A stretch of 64,000 nt of DNA from Methylomonas koyamae (GCF_019669905.1 NZ_AP019777.1:4796955-4860954), one strand, 5' to 3'; numbered from the stretch's first letter, positions 28,288 through 37,606 are shown. Numbers and translations: made by a program. Notes: a model not told the origin generated them from the sequence alone.

Positions 28288-30678
28288 TCAACCTAACGTA
28301 TTGATATCGAACCCTATCGCCTGCCGGTGTTGCTCCCAGGTGTTGTCCAGCAATAAAAAATAACCGAATAACTGATACTGGTATTCTGCCGGGTCGGTGG
28401 CGGAGTGGAACGGTACCAGCAAGGCGGTGGAATAAATCAGTTGTCCCAGGAATAAGCCTTCGGCGATTTCCACCAGTTCGTCCAGGCAGGTGCCTATCGG
28501 CGCCGGACCGCCGATCATCGGGTAGCGGTAATGGAACTGGAATACTTTCTTAGGCCGATCCGGCCCGTTGTTCATCGGCAAAATCGACTCCCTGTCGTCC
28601 ACGCCCAAAAAGCTGTAACCCTGTCTGACGAACGGCGAAGGGCCGGAATCGGCTAGGCGCTGAATGGATGGCAACGGCGGGTGGTAGTTCATGTCCAATA
28701 CCCGAAACAGCGCGTCGGTCGGCAGGATGCGCGAGTCCTGGATGTTATTGCCGAATAGCCAATGCTCGGCGGCCTCCCGTTCCCAGAAGGCGCGGTCTGC
28801 TTTGGACATGCCTTGGTCCCAACTGCTGTTGAGGTGGGCGGCGTAAGCGCCGGGCTGTTGCCAATAATGTTCTCTATTTTTCTCGACTAAGGCGTAATGC
28901 GGATAGCTGGCCGGACGGGCTTTTAGCCCTGCGACCCGCTGCGGATAGCGCTGGGCCAGGTCGTCGCTTTCGTCCAGCAGCATGCTCAATTTGCGGCCGC
29001 TAATGCGTTCGAAAGATTTACCGGCCCACGGGAAAATAAAGCGGCCGATATTGGCCCACACTGCGTTCAGCAAGTTCGGCGCGCGCGGATCGTTTTGCAG
29101 CTTGTCGGCCAGCGCGGCCGGAATCATGCTGTGTTCCTGCAACGACCGGGCGATATTGGCGATAAAACTGTCGCCAAAACCCCAATGCAAATTCAATGTG
29201 GCACCGTGGTAATAATCGAATCCGCAGCACGGATCGCTCTGTCCGTACCAGTCGCGCGCTTCCGGCGCATCGAAGCGGGTGTTGTAGCCTTTACCCTGAC
29301 CTTGGAACATGCCATCGGCAATGCGCGGCGCCACGCCGCTGCGAAACAGCCGATTCAACACTTCAAAATGGCGCAGGTGATCGTCGAAACCGCTGGCCGC
29401 GGAAATTTTGCCTTGTTGGCGTTGCAACATCTGCAAAATGGATTCGCCCGGTTGCAGCAGCTCGCGGACGTCGCCATCGTCGGCTTTCGGCGACGGTTCC
29501 AGACAAAATGTGGTGAATTTACGCTGCAACTCGGGGTCGTCGCGCCAGCCGCTCTTCCAATCGATGCCGTCCGCCACGGCGCCCGGTTTGGCCGGTGCCG
29601 GGTGGTCGTAACCCAGCTCCTTCCAACCGCGTTCGCCGGGGCGCGGCCGCAGGTTGGGAAAGGCCGAATCCGCAAACGCCTCGCGGGCGCGAGCGGTATC
29701 TATCATCAAAAAGAAGCCGTTATTCTGATAACCGTAATCGAGCGAGGTATCGCCGCTATAGGCTTCGCCCAGTTCCCATTCCGGCGGTGGATCGCCGAAT
29801 AACGGTATCCGCAGTGTGCCCAAACTGTAGTGGTGGGTGGCCATCACCAATTGGCCCAAATAAACGCCGTCTTCTATCTGCACCAGTTCGTCGATCAGCC
29901 GCGTCATTGGAAATGCCGGATGCAAATCGTGCCAACGGTAGTTGAGCTGGTACACCGCTTTACCGCGCATCTCCCCAACCACCGATTTACCCGGCAAGGA
30001 CAGGAAAATCCCGCCGGTTTTCACATACGGAATCGCTTTTTCCTTGGCCAGGTTTTGCGCAAGCAACTGGCTATCGAAGCCCTGCGCTTTAGTATCCAAC
30101 GGCCTATCCTGCAAATTCCAGAACTGGGTCAGCACCGGCATGCCCAAGCTTTGAATGAAATTGGGATCGTCCGGTTCGCGGAAAAAATTCCGGCCGATGC
30201 GAGTCGTTTCCGGATCGTAATTAAATATAGCCACCGGATCGTGGCCGCACTTGGCAGCGAATACCTCTGCGGAAACCGGCTCGAAGGTCTTGCCCATCCA
30301 TAAACCGGTGCTGGCATATGTGACATTCCACAGCGTTGCCATCCATTCCAGATGCGCCAGCATCGACCGGTTTTCGCCGTGCTTGTTGGCGGCTTCCTTG
30401 AAATAGTCGCTATCGCGGATGGACATCGACACCCCGATCATCGGCCCGTCCAGCGGCGTGCTGGTGCCGCACTTGAATAAAGTCAGCAGTTTTTCGTGGA
30501 TACCGTCCCATTCTTCGCGGCGCAGGTTGTCGCCCAGAACCTTGCGAAAGCGGCGCAGCATAGGCAGCGCGCCGTCTTGCAGATCGTTGGCGAGAATGGC
30601 ATCGAGCGCATTCGCCAGCGCTTGCTGTTCTTGCTCCGACGCGGTTGGGAAATTGGCGACATTGAGATAGTTGTTCAT
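28288..30678 (-). CDS. unknown protein with internally duplicated domain, last gene of glycyl radical enzyme operon
   Basis: A 796-residue protein of a family I do not recognise. It has no signal peptide or membrane segment. Residues about 242-330 and 712-796 are repeats of each other. Both begin V-Y/F-Q-x-x-Y-R and continue L-D/I-D-E-L-V-x-I-x-x-G-x-x-L-G-Q-L. Each ends with Y-G/F-x-x-G-F/Y-F-L-x-x-D. The D-E-L-V...L-G-Q-L signature suggests a small lipocalin- or hotdog-like binding unit, but that is speculation. A 52-base gap separates it from the lipase-like gene upstream, and GGAAGG precedes the ATG. Operon membership with a lipase and a DUF6765-like protein hints at a hydrophobic substrate. 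Confidence 0.75.
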   Translation of the reverse strand: MNNYLNVANFPTASEQEQQALANALDAILANDLQDGALPMLRRFRKVLGDNLRREEWDGIHEKLLTLFKCGTSTPLDGPMIGVSMSIRDSDYFKEAANKHGENRSMLAHLEWMATLWNVTYASTGLWMGKTFEPVSAEVFAAKCGHDPVAIFNYDPETTRIGRNFFREPDDPNFIQSLGMPVLTQFWNLQDRPLDTKAQGFDSQLLAQNLAKEKAIPYVKTGGIFLSLPGKSVVGEMRGKAVYQLNYRWHDLHPAFPMTRLIDELVQIEDGVYLGQLVMATHHYSLGTLRIPLFGDPPPEWELGEAYSGDTSLDYGYQNNGFFLMIDTARAREAFADSAFPNLRPRPGERGWKELGYDHPAPAKPGAVADGIDWKSGWRDDPELQRKFTTFCLEPSPKADDGDVRELLQPGESILQMLQRQQGKISAASGFDDHLRHFEVLNRLFRSGVAPRIADGMFQGQGKGYNTRFDAPEARDWYGQSDPCCGFDYYHGATLNLHWGFGDSFIANIARSLQEHSMIPAALADKLQNDPRAPNLLNAVWANIGRFIFPWAGKSFERISGRKLSMLLDESDDLAQRYPQRVAGLKARPASYPHYALVEKNREHYWQQPGAYAAHLNSSWDQGMSKADRAFWEREAAEHWLFGNNIQDSRILPTDALFRVLDMNYHPPLPSIQRLADSGPSPFVRQGYSFLGVDDRESILPMNNGPDRPKKVFQFHYRYPMIGGPAPIGTCLDELVEIAEGLFLGQLIYSTALLVPFHSATDPAEYQYQLFGYFLLLDNTWEQHRQAIGFDINTLG

Positions 30679-30730
30679 GGTCCTTCCCCTGTGTTCGTTA
30701 TATTTTTTTAGGCAGGACCTAAGCGCCCTG

Positions 30731-31594
30731 CTAAAAGCCTTGTTGTTTTAGGTCGCTGACGATGTCGAGATAGGCCGCCGGGATATCGAAATGGGTCAGC
30801 AGCACGCCGCGATAATCGACCAAATCGCCGTGCGACAAGCCCCGGTCCGGATTGCTAGCGCCAACCAGACCGCGAAAGCTGCCCCATTGGCAGGACAAAG
30901 TGGAAACCATGCCGTCGTTGTCGCCTTCTATGCGCTTTAGCAAAACCTGCGTGGCGGCAAATACGGGATCGTCGATGGCCCGGCGCATCAGGGTGCCGTA
31001 GCTTTGGTAATACACGCCCGCCATATCCGGCACTTGTCGGTTAAATTCCGCCAGGTAACTGCGCGTCAATTGGCGAATGGCCATGCCGGCTTGCGGGCTT
31101 TTGTCGCCGGTGATTCTGGCCAGGATGTCCATCGCGGCAAATCCGAATCGCTGCGCCAGGCGTTTGAAGAAATTGATGCTCAACAGGTTTTCGGTATCGG
31201 GAATGTCGCCGGCCACCAAGTCCGCCACAGCCGAGCCGCGATGCGGCGTGCAGACCGTGGTCAGGCTGGCGACCTTATCGGCCATATCCAGTTTCGAAAT
31301 CAGATAGCGCGCTTCCAGGCCGCCCTTGGAGTGGGCGATGATATTGACCTTTGCCGAGCCGGTTTGGCTAAGTATCCTCTCGATAGTGGGCTTTAGCGCC
31401 AGCGCGCTGCTTTGATGGCTATTCCAGGCGTCCAGACCGCCCTGAAACACGCTGGCGCCGGCGGCTTCCAAGCGTTTCGGAATCCGGCCCCAGGAATTCA
31501 GCATCAACATATCGTCGCGGTAACCGACCCCGTGCAACAGGACGATGGGGTATAGGGTCCGACAGGGTAGCTCGGTTGCGGTGTTGGCGGTCAT
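30731..31594 (-). CDS. lipase-like alpha/beta hydrolase
   Basis: A 287-residue alpha/beta hydrolase. P-I-V-L-L-H-G-V-G-Y at 16-25 is the oxyanion region, and I-I-A-H-S-K-G-G at 85-92 is the nucleophile elbow with Ser89. Typical lipase residues follow (V-C-T-P-H-R-G-S), then G-D-N-D-G-M-V-S with the likely catalytic Asp and a later L-S-H-G-D with the likely His. The pattern fits triacylglycerol lipase/acylhydrolases of the family I type. It lacks a signal peptide, so it should act in the cytoplasm. It lies 22 bases after the DUF6765-like gene in the same operon. Confidence 0.82.
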   Translation of the reverse strand: MTANTATELPCRTLYPIVLLHGVGYRDDMLMLNSWGRIPKRLEAAGASVFQGGLDAWNSHQSSALALKPTIERILSQTGSAKVNIIAHSKGGLEARYLISKLDMADKVASLTTVCTPHRGSAVADLVAGDIPDTENLLSINFFKRLAQRFGFAAMDILARITGDKSPQAGMAIRQLTRSYLAEFNRQVPDMAGVYYQSYGTLMRRAIDDPVFAATQVLLKRIEGDNDGMVSTLSCQWGSFRGLVGASNPDRGLSHGDLVDYRGVLLTHFDIPAAYLDIVSDLKQQGF

Positions 31595-31616
31595 GGCTAG
31601 TCTCCCGCTGATCGGC

Positions 31617-32675
31617 TTAGCCGGCGCAGATGCCGTACTTGGGCAAAATATCGTGCAGCACGGTCAAACGATGCAGTTGCAGCGCGTCGTGAAACAGCTT
31701 CCAATGGCTTTGCAAAAATTGCGGCGTGTATTTATGGACGCGCATGTCCCAACTGCTGCCCAGCGCTTTTTCCTTCCAGGAATTGGTGCCCTCGGCGGCA
31801 TAGCCGATCTCGGCGCTACCGAAGCCGAATTTTTCGCCTTTGAATCCATTCTTGACGATCTCCAGCCATTTGCCATGGCGGGCTTTATCTTCCTTGATTT
31901 TTAAATCGCGAAAGATTTTTTCCAGCAGGGCTTTGTCGGCGGCCGGCAAACCGGTTTGCGCTTTGCCCAGATATTGCTGCATGACTTTACACATTGCATC
32001 CGCGGCTTTGCAGAAGTCGGTGGTGTTATCGCGCTCGATCCAAACCCCGCGCCCGTTCCGATATTGCCAATGCAAAAACGGCAGGTCGGGAAAATCCCTG
32101 GCCCGGCCGTGGCCCAGCGGCGGAATCACATCATCCAGCAAATCCTCCAGCACATGCTGCAACTGTTTGCTATACATGCCGGAGCTTTTCAATTCCCGCG
32201 CGTGTTCCACTTCGTTGATTTCGTGTATCACTCCGGCAAAACCCTGGTGCGACCAGGTATCGGCATAGACATGCAGCGCTATGCCCAGACGATGCAGACT
32301 GTAGGGTTTGCCCTTATCGTCGATCGCCGCTTGCACCATTTCCTTGGCCGGCGGACTGTCCGGTAGACAGACGATTTTCTGGATAAAGGTCCCGTCCGGA
32401 TCTTCGCCCGGCCCCTTGCCGCCGTTGCCCGGCAGAAAATGGAACGGCAACCAGATCATCAGGTTTTGGTCGTTGTTCAAATTGCCGATGTCGGTGCTTT
32501 TGTGCGAGGAATGGATCCTGGCGTAAAAGGCGTTGTTATCGAAATGGACCAAGCCTTCGCTGACGGCGTCGTCCACGTATTGCGCCGAATAGGCAATGAT
32601 GTCGGCTTCCTGGTGAGCGAAGCCGGCGGTGCGGGCGGTGACATAGGTCACGGCATGATGGAAATCGGTTTGCAT
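31617..32675 (-). CDS. DUF6765-like protein
   Basis: A 352-residue protein that opens M-Q-T-D-F-H-H-A-V-T-Y-V-T-A-R-T-A-G-F and contains I-A-Y-S-A-Q-Y-V-D-D-A. Later come W-L-P-F-H-F-L-P-G-N and L-H-R-L-G-I-A-L-H-V-Y-A-D-T-W-S-H-Q. These blocks are characteristic of proteins grouped as DUF6765. The many conserved His and Asp residues (H6, H7, D37, D38 and the H-V-Y-A-D-T-W-S-H-Q block) look like a metal site of the zinc-dependent phospholipase C type, which is inference. No signal peptide is visible. It lies between the activase and the lipase-like gene with short gaps, and GGAGAG precedes the start. Confidence 0.65.
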   Translation of the reverse strand: MQTDFHHAVTYVTARTAGFAHQEADIIAYSAQYVDDAVSEGLVHFDNNAFYARIHSSHKSTDIGNLNNDQNLMIWLPFHFLPGNGGKGPGEDPDGTFIQKIVCLPDSPPAKEMVQAAIDDKGKPYSLHRLGIALHVYADTWSHQGFAGVIHEINEVEHARELKSSGMYSKQLQHVLEDLLDDVIPPLGHGRARDFPDLPFLHWQYRNGRGVWIERDNTTDFCKAADAMCKVMQQYLGKAQTGLPAADKALLEKIFRDLKIKEDKARHGKWLEIVKNGFKGEKFGFGSAEIGYAAEGTNSWKEKALGSSWDMRVHKYTPQFLQSHWKLFHDALQLHRLTVLHDILPKYGICAG

Positions 32676-32692
32676 GACGACTCTCCTTGAAA

Positions 32693-33589
32693 TCAGCAGG
32701 CCTGCAAGCTATCTATGCAGCGTTCAAGCTCGGCATCGCTCATAAAGGCGCCGCACCGGTATTCGGTATCGATCCCAAAGCGCTGCAGCTTGTCCAGCCA
32801 TAATGGGTTGTAAGGCAGGGCACTGACTTGCTTGATCTGGTGCTCGCGCAAGAACTTGGCGATACCGCGCAGATTTTCATCGGTGGCGGTAATGCCGGGA
32901 ATTAACGGAATGCGTACCTTGACCGGAACCGCGGCGCACTCGGTCAGGCGCAACAAGTTGTCCAGTATGGCCCGGTTGGAATGGCCGGTATGGCGGATGC
33001 TGGCAGCTTCGTCGATCAGTTTCAAATCGAAATAGATCAAGTCCAGCCACGGCAGCAGCAGGCGGGCAAAGCGGCCGAAGTTGAACATGCCGTTGGTTTC
33101 GATGGCGGTGCGAATACCGGCGGCTTTCAGTTTTTTGAAAAATTCGTGCAAAAAATTCATCTGCATCGTGCATTCGCCGCCGGACGCGGTAACGCCGCCG
33201 CCGGTGGCGTCGAAAAACGGCTTGTCGATGGCGACTCGATAAAACAGCTCATCCACGCTCAGCCATTGCCCAACCTGTTCCAAGGCATGATTCGAGCACA
33301 CCGCCGCGCAACGTCCGCATCGATTGCAACGCTCCCAGTCGAGCCGCAGGCTCCGATCCGCCAAGCTTATGGCTTTGGCGTTGCAAGCCTTGAAGCAAGG
33401 CAGGCCGCAGTCCTCCGGATGGCATAACTCGGCGCGAAAGGATAGCGAAGGTCCCGCAGCGATGCCTTCGGGGTTTTGGCACCAACTGCAACTCAGCGGA
33501 CAGCCTTTGAAAAACACCGTGGTGCGGATGCCCGGTCCGTCCTCGCTGGCATTGCGTTTGATATCGAAGATGTAAGCTGTGCCGTTCAT
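32693..33589 (-). CDS. glycyl radical enzyme activase (radical SAM)
   Basis: A 298-residue radical SAM activase. The S-adenosylmethionine cluster motif C-x3-C-x2-C is at C30, C34 and C37, followed by Q-N-P-E. A ferredoxin-like insert carries two further groups of four cysteines (56, 61, 65, 69 and 88, 91, 94, 98). The G-G-G-V-T-A-S-G-G-E block and D-L-K-L segment are typical of the family. The extra Fe-S insert is found in activases of glycerol/diol dehydratase-, decarboxylase- and choline-lyase-type enzymes and is absent from pyruvate formate-lyase activase. It installs the glycyl radical on the enzyme encoded two genes upstream. Spacing to both neighbours is under 20 bases. Confidence 0.93.
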   Translation of the reverse strand: MNGTAYIFDIKRNASEDGPGIRTTVFFKGCPLSCSWCQNPEGIAAGPSLSFRAELCHPEDCGLPCFKACNAKAISLADRSLRLDWERCNRCGRCAAVCSNHALEQVGQWLSVDELFYRVAIDKPFFDATGGGVTASGGECTMQMNFLHEFFKKLKAAGIRTAIETNGMFNFGRFARLLLPWLDLIYFDLKLIDEAASIRHTGHSNRAILDNLLRLTECAAVPVKVRIPLIPGITATDENLRGIAKFLREHQIKQVSALPYNPLWLDKLQRFGIDTEYRCGAFMSDAELERCIDSLQAC

Positions 33590-33604
33590 CTTCTTGCTCC
33601 CAAA

Positions 33605-34258
33605 TTAGGCCGCTTTAGGCAGGTCCAACGACAATTGGATATCTGTGGCGATTGCGCCCAGTTTGAACAGATGACCGACGTGGCCGGTCAGTTGCACCAG
33701 GTTCTCCAGCAGCAAACCGACCACGTCGACGCCGGAACGGCCCAGCAGACCGACTATGGCTTGCACGTCTTTAAAGCGCACTACCAGATCGACCTTACTG
33801 GGATCGTTCTCGATTTGGTCCGCCTGGTTTTCGTCCAGCACTTGGGTATCGACCAAGGCCAGCGAGTTTAGGGATTGTCCGAACGGGGTCTTGATATACA
33901 GCGCCTCGGGATTGGGGCAAAACCTCAGCAACACATTCATATCGTCGCCGCGTCGGCTGGTGCGGATCAGAAACTTGCCTTGATAGTAACGTTTGCCGCC
34001 CGGCACCATCGGATCGACGATCACGAAGTTTTCCTCGAAAAAGGCCTTGGCCTTGGCGGCTTGCGCGGCATCCAGATGGCAATCGCGCAATAAATAGCCA
34101 AACCCGAGGCGCAAGGCTACCGCCATGCCGCCGGCCAACAGTCGGCCCTCGACTTTGTCCAACACCGCCGGCAACTCGCCGGCATCAATGGCGGCATTAC
34201 TGCCCAAGCGTAAGGTTTTTTGTAAATTGGGAAATAAACAGGGAAATCCGGCATGCAT
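33605..34258 (-). CDS. hypothetical protein of the glycyl radical enzyme operon
   Basis: A 217-residue protein without a recognised family. A helical N-terminus includes L-L-A-G-G-M-A-V-A-L-R-L-G-F-G. A beta-rich centre follows (K-F-L-I-R-T-S-R-R-G-D-D-M-N-V-L-L-R-F) and then V-D-L-V-V-R-F-K-D-V-Q-A-I-V-G-L-L. The C-terminus, L-L-E-N-L-V-Q-L-T-G-H-V-G-H-L-F-K-L-G-A-I-A, has repeated hydrophobic residues. The strand-plus-helix pattern is reminiscent of an SCP2 sterol-carrier fold, but this is only an impression. It is encoded 13 bases after the enzyme and 15 bases before the activase. It could be a substrate carrier or assembly factor. Confidence 0.7.
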   Translation of the reverse strand: MHAGFPCLFPNLQKTLRLGSNAAIDAGELPAVLDKVEGRLLAGGMAVALRLGFGYLLRDCHLDAAQAAKAKAFFEENFVIVDPMVPGGKRYYQGKFLIRTSRRGDDMNVLLRFCPNPEALYIKTPFGQSLNSLALVDTQVLDENQADQIENDPSKVDLVVRFKDVQAIVGLLGRSGVDVVGLLLENLVQLTGHVGHLFKLGAIATDIQLSLDLPKAA

Positions 34259-34271
34259 GACAGTTCTCCTC

Positions 34272-37244
34272 TTAAATCGCGTTGAGCGTATGTTGCTCGA
34301 CGCCGCTATCCAATCCGAAATTGGCCCGTTGAATAATCTCTTTGCGCATCTGCGGACTCAGCGTGACGAAATAGGCCGAATAACCCGCTACCCGTATCAT
34401 CAGATCCTTGAATGGCTCCAGGGCTTTGTGTTCTTCCTCGCCGGCGCCAGCCTGGCCGGCGGCTGTGGCGGCGCGGTCGGCAGCGACCAAATCGTTGATC
34501 GATGACACGCACATTTGCACCAGCACGCCGTTTTGGTCGGCAAAGGCTTTCATGTAGCGCGAGAACAACTCGGTGTCTTCTTCGAAATGGCCGCGATCGC
34601 GGGTGGTCAAACTGAGGTTGTAGGTGTAGCCGTTCTGCACGGTGTTGGAGTTCACCGATGTGACCGACAGCATGTGATCCAGCAAATTGACCGGCTCGCC
34701 GTTGGCTTTGACCACGCCCGGACACGGCGTGATGCCGCTGGCAAACGACTCGCCGCTACGCCGGCCGTTCGGCGTGGCTTTGGTCAACATGCCGAAACCG
34801 GCATGATTAGTCATGCTCCAGTAACCCGGCAGATAGCGCCCGCCACGATGGGTGCGGTATTGGCCGAACACTTCCTGTAACATTTCGGTCAACAGATGGG
34901 TGTATTTAACCGCTGTGGCATTGTTGTAAACACCGCCTGGGGTTTGATCGACGCCGGCGCCGTATTTGGGGGCCAGCCGGATCATCTCCTTGATTTTATT
35001 CAAGCGCTCGGCGCTTAAAGTGGGTAGCGGCAGCGGAGCGTCTTCGGGATGCAGCCAGTTTTGTAGCCATTCACGAAATGCCGCCCAGGCGCTTTTCGGT
35101 TGTAAGTTTTTTACGTCGAAATCGGCCTGCATCGCCGCCAGCAATTCGCCGGCCGAGATTTTGCCGCCGAACACCAAGCTGTCCAGCACGCAAAACGAAT
35201 CGATCACATCGGCCAGACCGATCACCGCAATTCCCGCTGAATTGTATTTGGCGCCGCCGGCGGTCAGATCCCTAAAACTGGCGCCGTCGCTGTCCGGGGT
35301 GTTGGTGGGGCCGGTAAACAAGCCGGACAAAAATGGCGACTGCCGGGATTGCTCGTAGAAACGGCCGAAGTAATTGTTGCATTGCACGACGTGGCGGGCC
35401 ATTTCGTTCAATTGAAATTTAAAGGCTTCGATAAACGCCTGCATGCTGTCCAGCTTGGTCAACGGCGAGGTGGTATAGCGTTCATTGCCGTAAAACAGAT
35501 TGGGCGATTTCGGCGCCACGCCGTCGCTGCGATGTTTGCCGCCGTACAAGGCCAGCTCCAACACGGCCGGCAACACCATCAAGGTCGAGCCGGTGTTGCC
35601 GTAATGTTTGTGTGCGGCGTTTTCTTCGATGCAGCCGATGGAGGTGTAGTCGTAGGCATCGGCCAAGGCTTCTTCTGGGTTGATGCCGGCATGGGCGGCG
35701 TAATAACTGGACATCGCCGGCACTACGGCGGCGTCACCATGCAAAGCCGGCGTGGCGCGAGTCAGAATATTGACCTGGCAAATCCGTTTTAGATACGGGT
35801 CCATCACCTCGGCCGGCAGCGGATTGCCTTGGGCGTCGCGATGATGCACGTCGCGGTGGTAACGGGCATGCACGTTGGGGTCGCGGATCGACAAAATCTC
35901 GGTAGCCTTGAGGATGATATAGGTCATATCGTTGACCGCATCGAGCACCTGGCCATTCTGGTAACGGGTGCCGCCGACGGTCAGGGCCTGATTGGAGCCG
36001 CTACCGGCGAACAGCGTTTCGGAACCGGAGGTGGACAGTGGTACATGATCGGAACAATGCAGGAAGAAGTGGCTGACCAGTTCTATCGCCCGGCGAGTGC
36101 AATCGTCCTGTGCCTGGGGGCTATCCAGTTTTTGCCAGTCGGCCAGATAGAACGGATTGAGGATTTGATCCAGCCGGCCGATGGAAAAACCGAAATTGGT
36201 GTTTTCCTGCATTAACAGGTGGTAACAAATCCAGACCACCGCCAGCGCTTCGTGCAAGGTTTCGGCAGGTTGGGCCGGAACCTTCCGGCAGATGGTCGCC
36301 AGTACCTGATTGCCGGCCTGATCGGCGGCTTCGGCCAAGTGTTGGGCGTAAATTTTGGCGCCTTCGTAAACCTCGATCACGCCTTGCAGAAACTCTTTTT
36401 GCTGGGGCGTGGCGGCCGCGCCACTGGCGATGTCTTGCCGGGCACGGTCGATCAAACCGTCAAAACCGTATTTCAAAACCCGCTCGAAATCCGGCACCGT
36501 ATGCGAAACGCAGGTGGCTTTGTCGGACAGGAAGAAGGCTACTCGCTCCATCAATTCCTGGGCTTTCGGGGTTTCTCCGGCCCTTTTCCGCAAGGGCGGA
36601 TCTATCGATTCCGGATAATCGCCGCCGATCCGGTCGCGGTTTTCATAAGCAGCGCTATCGTAGTCGCTGTAACGAGCCAGTTCCTGTATCGGTTTTTGTT
36701 CCAGCCAGAACGGAAAAATCTCCCGATTCAGGCGGTCGGCCACTTCCGGGCGAATCTTGAACGGATTTTGGCTACGGGTGGTGACGGTTTTCAGTTCCGG
36801 CCAGATGCAATAGCCTATGGTGTCGGCGTAGACCACCGGACCGACAAAGCTGGTGGTGGTTTGGCCCGGCAGCAAGTCGTCGGGTTTAACGATTGCAGTT
36901 TTATTGGTGAAGATATGGCGTATTGCTTTGGCACGCCGGGTATAGGGTGGCAAGGCCTGATTTTCGGGCTTGCGCAGGAATTCGGTCAGCAAACGCGGCA
37001 GCTCGTCGCAAATCTCCGGCGTTCCTTCCGGCGCAAACAGCTTTTCGCGCCAAGCGCTGACTACCGGGAATTGCTCCAGCGTGATGTGGCGTAGCGCCAA
37101 GTCCTTCAAGGTTTTGACTTTCTCGAAGTCTGGGTTGGCGATGGGAAATAAATCGACTTTGCCGGACTCTGATGCCGGTCCTGCGGAACCCTTTTCGAGT
37201 TCTACCGAAATACCGCCGTCGGATGATGGATATGGAACAGACAT
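34272..37244 (-). CDS. glycyl radical enzyme (pyruvate formate-lyase superfamily), substrate unknown
   Basis: A 990-residue glycyl radical enzyme, longer than typical PFL (about 760) or diol-type members (about 800). Most of the extra length appears as an N-terminal extension and spread inserts. The thiyl Cys is C538 in I-G-C-I-E, the C-x-E pattern of dehydratases, lyases and decarboxylases rather than the Cys-Cys of pyruvate formate-lyase. The radical loop R-V-A-G-Y-S-A at 951-957 places the radical on Gly954. A strong A-A-G-G-A-G precedes the ATG. As first gene of a six-gene unit with its activase, it should work without oxygen. In a presumed methanotroph that means hypoxic conditions. The substrate cannot be deduced. 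Confidence 0.9.
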   Translation of the reverse strand: MSVPYPSSDGGISVELEKGSAGPASESGKVDLFPIANPDFEKVKTLKDLALRHITLEQFPVVSAWREKLFAPEGTPEICDELPRLLTEFLRKPENQALPPYTRRAKAIRHIFTNKTAIVKPDDLLPGQTTTSFVGPVVYADTIGYCIWPELKTVTTRSQNPFKIRPEVADRLNREIFPFWLEQKPIQELARYSDYDSAAYENRDRIGGDYPESIDPPLRKRAGETPKAQELMERVAFFLSDKATCVSHTVPDFERVLKYGFDGLIDRARQDIASGAAATPQQKEFLQGVIEVYEGAKIYAQHLAEAADQAGNQVLATICRKVPAQPAETLHEALAVVWICYHLLMQENTNFGFSIGRLDQILNPFYLADWQKLDSPQAQDDCTRRAIELVSHFFLHCSDHVPLSTSGSETLFAGSGSNQALTVGGTRYQNGQVLDAVNDMTYIILKATEILSIRDPNVHARYHRDVHHRDAQGNPLPAEVMDPYLKRICQVNILTRATPALHGDAAVVPAMSSYYAAHAGINPEEALADAYDYTSIGCIEENAAHKHYGNTGSTLMVLPAVLELALYGGKHRSDGVAPKSPNLFYGNERYTTSPLTKLDSMQAFIEAFKFQLNEMARHVVQCNNYFGRFYEQSRQSPFLSGLFTGPTNTPDSDGASFRDLTAGGAKYNSAGIAVIGLADVIDSFCVLDSLVFGGKISAGELLAAMQADFDVKNLQPKSAWAAFREWLQNWLHPEDAPLPLPTLSAERLNKIKEMIRLAPKYGAGVDQTPGGVYNNATAVKYTHLLTEMLQEVFGQYRTHRGGRYLPGYWSMTNHAGFGMLTKATPNGRRSGESFASGITPCPGVVKANGEPVNLLDHMLSVTSVNSNTVQNGYTYNLSLTTRDRGHFEEDTELFSRYMKAFADQNGVLVQMCVSSINDLVAADRAATAAGQAGAGEEEHKALEPFKDLMIRVAGYSAYFVTLSPQMRKEIIQRANFGLDSGVEQHTLNAI

Positions 37245-37606
37245 GTTCGCTCTCCTTACAACTAGGCGATCCCTCGAAAGCGTGTGCCGACAGCTTGCGG
37301 CGTGATCGCCAGCTCCCTGCCTCGGCCATTTTTGTGATGGGCATCTAAATTATAGCGCAATCCTCAAGAAACGTAAGGAAATGCTTACCGCAAGTTTCCT
37401 CGATTGCCGCGAACCGGAAACTGCATAGCCGGACCGAAAATCGGAACCGCCTGCGAATAAAGCTTGGATGCGTTCATCCCGAGAGTCGGCTTAGCCTAAC
37501 CCTGCGGCCGTTATCAGCGTTCAAGGTGGGTAACCATGTGGAAAGCGAGGGCGAAACGCTTACGCTTGGCGATTTTCAGATAATGTAAGATGTTGAAAAA
37601 ACTAAA
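37245..37606. other. region upstream of the glycyl radical enzyme operon
   Basis: About 360 bases holding the probable operon promoter (listed separately) and otherwise no gene, repeat or recognisable operator. I looked for a symmetrical FNR-like box and did not find a convincing one. Confidence 0.45.
37349..37354 (-). promoter_or_regulatory. candidate -10 element of the glycyl radical enzyme operon
   Basis: Reading the minus strand, a perfect TATAAT lies about 105 bases before the enzyme start. The hexamer 17 bases further upstream (CTTACG) is a poor -35 match, so the promoter may rely on an activator. Only the -10 is well supported. Confidence 0.4.

Noticed and set aside
37245..37606. FNR or Anr site before the glycyl radical enzyme operon
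   Set aside because: Hypoxic control would make sense, but I could not find a symmetrical TTGAT-N4-ATCAA-like box. Only a -10 hexamer was convincing.
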